Below the pieces are notes generated by a model. The model ran no database searches. It saw nothing but the letters and a program-made list of their open reading frames with translations, and had not been told where the DNA came from. Both the position numbers and the translations under genes were made by a program. 45,209 bases of DNA from BJGO01 sp039810885 (lineage in GTDB: Bacteria; Bacteroidota; Bacteroidia; Chitinophagales; UBA10324), in the NCBI GenBank assembly GCA_039810885.1, contig JBDHXV010000023.1, positions 1-45,209 of the forward strand, given 5' to 3'. The stretch's first letter is position 1, and each line of letters opens with the position of its first letter. This document shows, piece after piece, positions 18,001 to 23,792 of the stretch.

Positions 18001-19112
18001 ATTCATCAACATCAGCCGTTCAAAACGGAGTTGGGAATACAGGATATGGAATCAGTTGGATTAATGGAACCTTACGTCGCAGCATTAACAGTAACGGAGA
18101 TTATGAATTTCCGGTTGGCAACGCCATGGTTTCACAGAATGGTGTATTAAGCTTTAATAACATAACCGGCCCGACAACCATAGACGCATGGTTTAGGCCT
18201 TTGGCGAATAGTAATGATGCCGACTTGAGTTTGAATGAAACAGGTATTATGGGAAATCCGTCTCCACATCCGTATTACAAAATAAATCCGGCGGGGTGCT
18301 GGGTGATGGAGCCCAACGTGCAACCTTCGGGCGGCTCCTATGACATTAAGCTATACTTGAACGGATTTGCCGGCTTACAAGACAACCGTTTCGGAATAGT
18401 AAAGCGTAGTGTAACATCTAATACAGCTGCTGACTGGGGTATTGGTGGAGGCTCTCTTAATGCCGATAATGGTGCAGGTCGCATGGTTGCAGATGGATAT
18501 GCCCTTAGAAATAATCTTACCTCTTTCTCTGAATTTGGTATCGGACAATATAATGGTTCCCCTCTGCCGGTGATTCTTTCACAATTTTGGGGAACAAAAG
18601 AAGAGAATGGAAATGTATTAACTTGGGTAACATCAAGTGAGTTAAACAGTAATTATTTTGCTGTTGAAAGAAGCATCAATGGCAGAGACTTTTCTGTTAT
18701 CGGAATGGTAAAAGCAGTAGGATATTCTCAATCAGCTACAACATATCATTATACCGACGAAGCATTGAAAGGAACAGTATATTATCGCTTGCGCTGTGTT
18801 GATACAGATCGCAGCTATCGTTACTCGAATATAATTACAATAAAACGCAATTCGATGTATGAAACTTCGCTTTCGGTTTATCCCAATCCGGCAGCGCAAA
18901 CATTAAATCTATTAATTATTTCTACCAATTCGGAAATGGCACACATACGTATTTATGATATGTTAGGAAGAATGTGTGCAGAAAAAGATGTTCCACTTTC
19001 TACAGGGAGCAATTATATAGAAATGAATTTAGATGGGTTAATGCCGGCATCGTATTATATTGAGTTTTTAAGTGAAACGAATCGTATTGTAAAACCTTTT
19101 GTGAAGAATTAG
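15054..19112 (+). CDS. Large secreted surface protein with type IX sorting domain
   Basis: 1352 residues from ATG 15054; the open frame begins at 14994, but only this start yields a signal peptide (MKPMFLHKK...LLSIPLVRA|Q, cleavage 26/27). Two tandem homologous beta-sandwich modules follow, about 31-263 and 270-520. Both contain (I/L)GFTF.(F/Y)N..NYT.VGV...G(F/Y)IWFG and GTAPNRVF..EW. A Pro-rich linker lies between them. A segment of about 540-1000 has short repeated strands reminiscent of a beta-helix. Then comes an FN3-like region (LSQFWGTKEENGNVLTWVTSSELN... YYRLRCVDTDRSYRYSN) and a type A sorting domain over the last ~75 residues (LSVYPNPAAQTLNLLI ... YYIEFLSETNRIVKPF). The C-terminal domain would be removed by PorU. 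No catalytic residues are evident, so adhesion or matrix roles are likelier than enzymatic ones. Confidence 0.87.
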   Translation: MKPMFLHKKALALLLLLLLSIPLVRAQVSSGYTFSYNTTAYTAISAGTSLASGTGASMDDALYTGVPIGFTFKFNNTNYTSVGVSTNGFIWFGTNNPLAATYSPISYAGSLDGAISVYGMDLVGHPAGTATPELRYKTTGTAPNRVFTVEWFCVRAKSYSAGSGSCGFFGFDDINRLDLQIRIYESQNFKIEVQNLIAPYCLDGSFSAQVGLRGGTNSDFNNRLVNCSGNSWASPAQGGANTSTCTISESPSCYPAANAVYTWSPPPPPTPVQCDYSFSYSTSTTYAAFPATGPTTLITGTTANAFRYGAWPAQSLGFTFVYNGQNYTQVGVCSKGYIWFGANDPTGIGTNTLSPSTNVLNSTANIDGVVAGLNSDWVGRTLGTNSTGGANGSIRTYMTGTAPNRVFAIEWCNVRPNSAAEGATNRHRTDFQILLYETSNKIEIAFNVNPYPYTSYNQAFQCGLRANTNSNTLVRSVAAGSGGAGWVASTLGTSSSTVTIGTSGSTYPPTNARYIFTPTGAAVTCTWNGSTSNNWHTASNWTPALVPNVCNNVIVPVLGSGVYPQIGTSNDNAFCRNLTVQSGASLNTLLGYTGVLKVYGNVVNNGSIVVEGSNLISLVGGLDKTIGGTGNYTLAKFFISESSAYSLQNNLSGSTSALLELNIAGSSVLNMNNHDLTVYSITQSGIIKQGSGTLSIEGPTSVYSFAYTAFQAETGTTFFSSGTIWGPANQTAPSLPYNNLKVRTNNGYTVTLGTTLDFDCQNFDVINPGPAGGIATTARNMNVKGNITLGALPDDGSLLILNHCLYRSVGTGTFSMGNSDDNLIKVTKPTATGPNAAAIQGYGALTFFGTVTYDTNSPQTVMSANYKNMNVSGGNGVRSMNGPIIVGNNLSIASGTLNAIAAANFIQVGGDYTNTATYVHNGNTVSLNGLGTQHLQAGTSHFHNLTFDGVDIQFVADNATVENQLILTKGLISTNAQKLIVSNSSTSAVQNGVGNTGYGISWINGTLRRSINSNGDYEFPVGNAMVSQNGVLSFNNITGPTTIDAWFRPLANSNDADLSLNETGIMGNPSPHPYYKINPAGCWVMEPNVQPSGGSYDIKLYLNGFAGLQDNRFGIVKRSVTSNTAADWGIGGGSLNADNGAGRMVADGYALRNNLTSFSEFGIGQYNGSPLPVILSQFWGTKEENGNVLTWVTSSELNSNYFAVERSINGRDFSVIGMVKAVGYSQSATTYHYTDEALKGTVYYRLRCVDTDRSYRYSNIITIKRNSMYETSLSVYPNPAAQTLNLLIISTNSEMAHIRIYDMLGRMCAEKDVPLSTGSNYIEMNLDGLMPASYYIEFLSETNRIVKPFVKN

Positions 19113-19143
19113 CAGACTGAACAATAATTAGTGATAAGACAGA

Positions 19144-19181
19144 TCAATCGGGGCGATTAAAATTCGCCCCGATTGATTTTA
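19144..19181 (+). terminator. Rho-independent terminator after the surface protein gene
   Basis: A 13 bp perfect stem (TCAATCGGGGCGA at 19144-19156 with its complement at 19164-19176) and a 7-base loop are followed by TTTTAT. It begins 31 bases after the stop codon. Confidence 0.9.
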
Positions 19182-19219
19182 TATTAATGCATAACTATTA
19201 TTATCGGGATGTATGCCCC

Positions 19220-19505
19220 GCCCTAAAACAGGTTGACTAAAAATGAAACAAGCCGTGGAGGTTTCAAAAAAAATACAAGCACTATAAGAAAACAGCCGCC
19301 TGATTAATTATATTTGAATTGTTCAGGTGAGGATCGAAACGGGATATGCTGAGGAGCAACCCGGATAGTGCCAACATCGTGAACCATGAAAAATGATACG
19401 AGAGCTTCGTCCCTGCTCATCTCAACCACTTCATTTTTTGTGCAAGAAAAAAACTGTAAACCTTTTTTTATTTTCTAACAAAAAACAGCCAACCTATTTC
19501 AGGGC
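19220..19505. mobile_element. 286 bp element with terminal inverted repeats (MITE-like or IS remnant)
   Basis: The left end GCCCTAAAACAGGTTGAC (19220-19237) and the complement of the right end GCCCTGAAATAGGTTGGC (19488-19505) match at 15 of 18 positions. The interior encodes no transposase; the longest frame is 38 residues (19304-19420, leftward). Size, inverted ends and lack of transposase fit a non-autonomous element or an internally deleted insertion sequence. No clear target duplication is visible at the flanks, so the element is probably old. The family could not be named from memory. Confidence 0.6.
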
Positions 19506-19509
19506 AAGA
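19419..19509 (+). repeat. Direct repeat copy 1 (left of the deacetylase/formyltransferase pair)
   Basis: This 91-base segment, starting ATCTCAACCACTTCATTTTT and ending in the inverted-repeat end CCAACCTATTTCAGGGC, recurs in the same orientation at 21610-21698 with a handful of substitutions and small indels. It forms the right end of the 286 bp element. Confidence 0.85.
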
Positions 19510-19530
19510 TATAAATAATAAAATGACAAT

Positions 19531-20514
19531 ATGACAAACGGGAAATTTGTAATATCTCTTGACTTTGAACTTATGTGGGGTGTAAGAGATAAAAAAAGCA
19601 AAACAAATTATGGGGATAATATTTTAGGTGTTCATAACGTAATACCTAAACTGTTGGAGGTATTTAGAAAATATGACATTAAAGCTACTTTCTCAACTGT
19701 GGGGCTTTTATTTTTCGAGACCAAACAAGAATTATTAGATGGTATTCCAAAGTTAAAACCTCAATATAATAATCCTAACCTTTCACCTTATAACGGATAT
19801 TTCAATATTTTAGGAAACGACTATGAAACGGATGAGTATCATTTTGCACCTAAACTTATTAAAGAAATTCAGAAATATCCCGAACAAGAAATTGGGACAC
19901 ACACATTCTCGCATTATTATTGTTTAGAGCCAGGTCAAACCATTGATACTTTTAAAGCAGATATAGAAAGTGCAATTGCTATTGCAAAAAGATATAATAT
20001 TGATTTGAAATCTTTAGTGTTCCCAAGAAATCAATTTAATAATGATTATCTCAAAATTTGTTTGGAGTTAGGCATTTCTTGCTACAGAGGTAATGAACAA
20101 TCGTGGCTTTATAAAGCAAAAAATGAGGAAGATGAAAGTGCCTTTCGGAGAGCATTTAGGCTTATAGATGCCTATGTTAATATTTCAGGTCATAATTGTT
20201 ATTCTGACCATTTTCTCAAAAGAGAAATGCCAATAAATATACCATCAAGCAGATTTTTAAGACCCTTTTCAGGTAAATTAAAATTTTTGGATGGGTTAAG
20301 ACTTCATAGAATTAAATCGGGAATGTCCTATGCGGCAAAAAATAACTTAACTTATCATTTGTGGTGGCATCCTCATAATTTCGGGATAAATCAATATGAA
20401 AATTTTATTTTTTTAGATAAAGTATTAACTTACTACCAATTTTTAAACAAGACCTATAATTTTCAAAGTTATACTATGGGTACTTTGGCTAGCATAATAA
20501 AGAATGAAATATAA
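19531..20514 (+). CDS. NodB-like polysaccharide deacetylase family protein
   Basis: A 327-residue cytoplasmic-looking carbohydrate esterase-type protein (no signal peptide). It starts KFVISLDFELMWG with the presumed catalytic Asp11 of motif 1. The metal-binding motif H124-T-F-S-H128 appears in EIGTHTFSHYY. A late His-rich motif HLWWHPHNF is typical of the C-terminal part of this fold. Relatives remove N-acetyl or other acyl groups from sugars, often in O-antigen or capsule gene clusters. It overlaps the next gene by 11 bases, so the two form an operon and probably act on one sugar intermediate. The pair is markedly more AT-rich than its neighbours and lies between two direct repeats, which suggests acquisition by transfer. 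The substrate is unknown. Confidence 0.8.
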   Translation: MTNGKFVISLDFELMWGVRDKKSKTNYGDNILGVHNVIPKLLEVFRKYDIKATFSTVGLLFFETKQELLDGIPKLKPQYNNPNLSPYNGYFNILGNDYETDEYHFAPKLIKEIQKYPEQEIGTHTFSHYYCLEPGQTIDTFKADIESAIAIAKRYNIDLKSLVFPRNQFNNDYLKICLELGISCYRGNEQSWLYKAKNEEDESAFRRAFRLIDAYVNISGHNCYSDHFLKREMPINIPSSRFLRPFSGKLKFLDGLRLHRIKSGMSYAAKNNLTYHLWWHPHNFGINQYENFIFLDKVLTYYQFLNKTYNFQSYTMGTLASIIKNEI

Positions 20515-21277
20515 GAAAATAGTTTTATTAGCAGGTAAAGGAGAGTCAACTAATATTGTTTTTAATTCAATCAACAAACGATTTGATGTTTTTTCCGCTA
20601 TTATTGAAGAAAAAGAAGATACAAAAACATTTCTTAAAAGAAGAGTAAGAAGACTAGGTATTATTACTGTTTTCGGCCAAATCCTTTTTCAAATATTAAT
20701 AGCAAAACCGCTTGATATATTCTCAAAAAACCGAAAAAAAGAAATTATTAATGATAACTCATTAGATTTATCTGAAATACCAAATGAAAAAATAAATGCT
20801 GTTGAATCAGTAAATTCTGAAACAACAATAGTTCTATTAAAAAAAATAAATCCCGATATTGTTATTGTAAACGGGACTAGAATTATATCCAAAAAAGTGC
20901 TTGAGTCTGTAAACTGTAAATTTATTAATATCCATGCAGGTATTACACCAAAATATAGAGGAGTGCATGGAACATATTGGGCACTAGTTAATAATGATAT
21001 TAAGAATAGTGGCGTAACAGTCCACTTTGTTGATTCAGGTATTGATACAGGTATTATAATAAATCAAGCATCTGTAATTCCGAAAAAGGAAGATAACTTT
21101 TCGACATATCCATTACTTCAACTATCAGAAGGACTGAAAATATTAAATAAAACAATACAGGACTTAATGGACAATTCGCTCGTTACACAAGAAGAAAAAT
21201 TAACGGAAAGTATATTATGGTATCATCCTACAATTTGGAAGTACTTATTTTATAGAATTACGAAGGGCGTAAAATAG
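20504..21277 (+). CDS. Formyltransferase family protein (sugar N-formyltransferase-like)
   Basis: 257 residues with the formyl-transferase fold. The catalytic triad of the methionyl-tRNA formyltransferase/sugar N-formyltransferase superfamily is visible: Asn142 and His144 in INIHAGITPKYRG, and Asp177 in GVTVHFVDSGIDTG. The N-terminal part is divergent and includes an unusual basic stretch of about residues 40-85. No tRNA-binding C-terminal domain of Fmt is present, so a role on a sugar nucleotide or lipid-linked sugar is more likely than on Met-tRNA. It overlaps the deacetylase by 11 bases. Deacetylation followed by formylation of the freed amine is an attractive but unproven reading. Very low GC. 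A terminator follows at 21320-21353. Confidence 0.78.
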   Translation: MKYKKIVLLAGKGESTNIVFNSINKRFDVFSAIIEEKEDTKTFLKRRVRRLGIITVFGQILFQILIAKPLDIFSKNRKKEIINDNSLDLSEIPNEKINAVESVNSETTIVLLKKINPDIVIVNGTRIISKKVLESVNCKFINIHAGITPKYRGVHGTYWALVNNDIKNSGVTVHFVDSGIDTGIIINQASVIPKKEDNFSTYPLLQLSEGLKILNKTIQDLMDNSLVTQEEKLTESILWYHPTIWKYLFYRITKGVK

Positions 21278-21319
21278 CATCGCCCAACAGTATGACGAAT
21301 AGAAAAAAGCCTTTGATAC

Positions 21320-21353
21320 AAAAAGCCCGGAATTAGAAGACTCCGGACTTTTT
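21320..21353 (+). terminator. Terminator after the formyltransferase gene
   Basis: AAAAAGCCCGGA (21320-21331) pairs with TCCGGACTTTTT (21342-21353) with one mismatch around a 10-base loop. It sits 42 bases after the stop codon. Confidence 0.75.
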
Positions 21354-21609
21354 GCTATTCGTTGTTCAGCGACGCACTTAGCACTTTTCGCATAGGAGGA
21401 TTTGTGGCTTTTGTTTATAGTTATTGGCTGGAGTTTTTAAGTTTCGGAGGTGCGAAGTTGCAGTGTTTTAGGTTCTTGTGTTTGTTGGAGAACTCAATTC
21501 CACCTACCCAAATTTTGACACTTTTCGGGCGGTTTGGTTTTATGGATATATTGGTTGGTTTGTATTCTCATTGTGCTGCTTTTTGTATTTTTCGGAGGGA
21601 GTCTCGGTT

Positions 21610-21698
21610 ATCTCAACCACTTCATTTTTGTGCAAGAAAAAAACTTAGAAACCTTTTTCATTTTCTAACAAAAACGGTCAACCTATTTCAGGACAAGA
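21610..21698 (+). repeat. Direct repeat copy 2 (right of the deacetylase/formyltransferase pair)
   Basis: An 89-base near-copy of 19419-19509 in the same orientation, ending GTCAACCTATTTCAGGACA. Its matching left inverted end is missing nearby, so only one end of the element survives here. It stops a few bases before the 3' end of the next (leftward) gene, which still looks complete. Confidence 0.85.
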
Positions 21699-21703
21699 CA
21701 CCT

Positions 21704-22495
21704 TTAATCTGTTTTTCGTCCAAACTGATAGGTTAATCCCAGAGATAGTTTTATTAATGGGAACAGTATATAAGATTCACTATTACTCACAAAATAATTA
21801 TTAGGGTTGTAAACGGGGAGAATAGCCCCTAACTGCAAAAACCCTTTAACCCGGTTATCTCCTGCGCGAATCGTAAGAGCAGGCTCGATATTGATAAAAT
21901 TATAAGAAGTGTCTTTGTGTAAAATAAAATCGGTATTCCACCAATCAAAACGCTCATACAAATAACCATTCACATTAAACATCTGTACGAAATTTCCGCG
22001 GATATCTAATGCTAAATCAATATTACGGCTTGTAATGGCAACAGCCGGTTGTATAAATAAAGTAGCATAGTTTGCTGAAATAGAGGGTGTTTCTGTTCCT
22101 CCGATTATTTTATCAGAGGACGATCCTAATCCTATTCCGCCATAGTTTTGAAATAAAAGGGTGCGGCGCTTATTTAAATTTTTGAAATATCCGATACCCA
22201 CTTCGCCAAAGTATAATAACAGATGTTGACTGTTGCCGTTGTTAACGGAATCTGTTCTTCGCGAATGCACCATTAAGTTGAGCATTAAAGCTTTGTTATC
22301 AGAGTAGGCATAAGCCCCTTGCAGGTTAGCAAGTCCACTGCCTGAAATACCAAGTCCGCCCGTAATATTCCCCGCGCCTTTTTCGTTTAGCAGGGGCGAG
22401 TTAACTATGTTAGGTTTATATAATGTGATGCACGAACTTGAAAGCAAGCTCAATCCAAGAAAAATACTTTTTAAGAAAAAACCGGTATTGGACAT
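21704..22495 (-). CDS. Outer-membrane lipoprotein of unknown function, beta-barrel-like
   Basis: 263 residues from ATG 22495. The frame is open to 22516, but the shorter start gives a standard lipoprotein signal, MSNTGFFLKS...LLSSSC, with lipidated Cys22. The rest alternates polar and hydrophobic residues with many Gly and aromatic residues (FGEVGIGYFKNL, QNYGGIGLGSSS, LFIQPAVAITSRNIDLALDIRG) and ends LSLGLTYQFGRK, as outer-membrane barrel strands do. The precise family is not recognised. The 3' end touches direct repeat copy 2, but the protein ends naturally, so the element did not truncate it. It follows the 361-residue gene on the same strand with a hairpin between them. Confidence 0.7.
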   Translation of the reverse strand: MSNTGFFLKSIFLGLSLLSSSCITLYKPNIVNSPLLNEKGAGNITGGLGISGSGLANLQGAYAYSDNKALMLNLMVHSRRTDSVNNGNSQHLLLYFGEVGIGYFKNLNKRRTLLFQNYGGIGLGSSSDKIIGGTETPSISANYATLFIQPAVAITSRNIDLALDIRGNFVQMFNVNGYLYERFDWWNTDFILHKDTSYNFINIEPALTIRAGDNRVKGFLQLGAILPVYNPNNYFVSNSESYILFPLIKLSLGLTYQFGRKTD

Positions 22496-22541
22496 TCTAT
22501 AAAGATAGATGCGCAATATGAATAAAAACGATGAGCAAAAT

Positions 22542-22567
22542 CATATCGTAGATTGACTAACGATATG
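22542..22567 (-). terminator. Hairpin between two leftward exported-protein genes
   Basis: CATATCGT (22542-22549) pairs perfectly with ACGATATG (22560-22567) around a 10-base loop. On the leftward strand it is followed by ATTTTG, a weak T run. It could be an attenuating terminator after the 22578-23663 gene. Confidence 0.4.
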
Positions 22568-22577
22568 GTGAAGCCTT

Positions 22578-23663
22578 TTATTTAAAGGCTTTGAGCTCGA
22601 GTATATAGTTGTTTACGCCATACGTATTGTACTGATTCATCGTATACGGCCCAAGTCCGGGGATATACCAACTCTCCCTTGTTTCCACCATAAACCCTTG
22701 CGCATTAGGGCGATGTTTTTGACGCCAAGCATCAGACTGTAATTTTCCTGCCTCTGTATCAAAATGATTGCTGTATTTATTCAACCAGTCGTTTGCACTT
22801 TTTGCAATACATTTCCCTGTATAAGTCCAAACTTCTTCTTTAACTAAATAAGCATCATAAGATTTTCCGTTTACGGTAACACTTTTCATTCCCGCAATTT
22901 GTCTATTCTTTAACCAAGTTTCGCTAATGGTAGCGTTACCAATAGCTTCATCGGTTAGTTTAACGCCATATATTTCTTGAGTAGATTTTAACACATTATT
23001 CAAGAAATCTGTACCAGCGCCGGCAGTCATCTTTATAGCAGATTTGAATAATCCGCTATTATATTTTATAGGGCTATGCTTCCCATTTTGATTTATAGAG
23101 AAGCTTAATATACAGTCCGGCAAAGATTGACTTTTCGTCATTTTCTCCGGATAAATAACGGGGAAGGTTGCTATAAATCCGCCTTTGTTCAGTTTATTAG
23201 AATCAGGAGAGCTTAACTTTACGTCAACGCCGAGAATAGTATTGACAAAGTGCAAGCTGTCTTTAGAGCCGATGTCTTGGAAAGAATAAGGGAGGTACTC
23301 ATACTGCCCGTTCTTGTATCGAATCAAACTTTCAAATTCATTTTGGGGCTTCTTGGTTTCTTTTGTTGACATGCCAATGTAAACTGCTCCGGTTGAATCC
23401 TTTTGCACTTTCGTTATTTTAATAGTGCGCATATCGGCATACCAAGGGGTCTCTTTTAAAAAATGGTCTGATATTTCAATTTGTTTTTCAAACGGTTTTG
23501 AGAAAAAATCTTCGTTCTGATAAAGAGTTTCGTCGGGTTGCTGGAAGATATAATAAATCTGTGTGCCCGGCTTATAGTAAGAAGGGTCACTTGTGTTTTT
23601 CAACTGCCCAAAAGACGAATTAGCTAAAAGAAAAACGAATAACAGAAAAATGAGTTTACGCAT
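22578..23663 (-). CDS. Secreted protein of unknown function (361 residues)
   Basis: A periplasmic or surface protein. The signal peptide MRKLIFLLFVFLLANSSFG|Q (cleavage 19/20) is clear. The mature part begins YYKPGTQIYYIFQQPDET and is rich in Lys, Tyr and Asn. Features such as TYTGKCIAKSANDWLNKYSNHFD, YDAYLVKEEVWTY and a final ESWYIPGLGPYTMNQY resemble the Bacteroidota DUF3108/TapB-like beta-sandwich proteins, in which a modified-protein signal is followed by an outer-membrane-destined strand domain. That resemblance is from memory and weak. No catalytic residues are evident. It is 82 bases upstream of the lipoprotein gene and may share its transcript. Confidence 0.65.
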   Translation of the reverse strand: MRKLIFLLFVFLLANSSFGQLKNTSDPSYYKPGTQIYYIFQQPDETLYQNEDFFSKPFEKQIEISDHFLKETPWYADMRTIKITKVQKDSTGAVYIGMSTKETKKPQNEFESLIRYKNGQYEYLPYSFQDIGSKDSLHFVNTILGVDVKLSSPDSNKLNKGGFIATFPVIYPEKMTKSQSLPDCILSFSINQNGKHSPIKYNSGLFKSAIKMTAGAGTDFLNNVLKSTQEIYGVKLTDEAIGNATISETWLKNRQIAGMKSVTVNGKSYDAYLVKEEVWTYTGKCIAKSANDWLNKYSNHFDTEAGKLQSDAWRQKHRPNAQGFMVETRESWYIPGLGPYTMNQYNTYGVNNYILELKAFK

Positions 23664-23721
23664 AAAGAATGTTTAGTTCGCAAGAGTGATTAGGCAAAAC
23701 TATGCCAATTGTCCTTAGCCG

Positions 23722-23770
23722 CCATCGAATACTAATGAATCAACGTCAGTTAAGCAATAATATTCGATGG
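23722..23770. repeat. 10 bp perfect inverted repeat with long spacer
   Basis: CCATCGAATA (23722-23731) is mirrored exactly by TATTCGATGG (23761-23770) across a 29-base spacer. It lies between the end of nrdJ and the start of the 361-residue gene. It lacks a T run, so it is more likely a protein-binding or RNA-fold site than a simple terminator. Confidence 0.45.
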
Positions 23771-23792
23771 AAAAGGGTTTGATCTATTAAAT

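Larger units (their letters stand above)
19182..19530. other. Gene-free stretch holding a small mobile-element relic
   Basis: After the terminator there are about 40 unremarkable bases, then the 286 bp element with terminal inverted repeats (19220-19505), then 25 AT-rich bases before the deacetylase start. No gene is supported. Apart from a short leftward frame inside the element, nothing looks coding. Confidence 0.6.
21278..21703. other. Gene-free stretch right of the accessory gene pair
   Basis: It holds the terminator (21320-21353), a conspicuously T- and G-rich segment on the top strand (about 21385-21609) and the second direct repeat (21610-21698). A 124-codon frame starting at 21362 spans all of this and even enters the next gene, but its composition (Phe, Leu, Cys) and position mark it as chance. 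Nothing else is supported. Confidence 0.55.

Noticed and set aside
19304..19420. 38-residue leftward frame inside the 286 bp element (MSRDEALVSFF...)
   Set aside because: Too short and unsupported; the frame is open across part of the repeat but is not preserved in the second copy, which hits a stop after KMKWLR.
21362..21736. 124-codon rightward frame beside the formyltransferase
   Set aside because: It crosses the direct repeat, runs into the 3' end of the opposite-strand lipoprotein gene and has an implausible Phe/Leu/Cys-rich composition.
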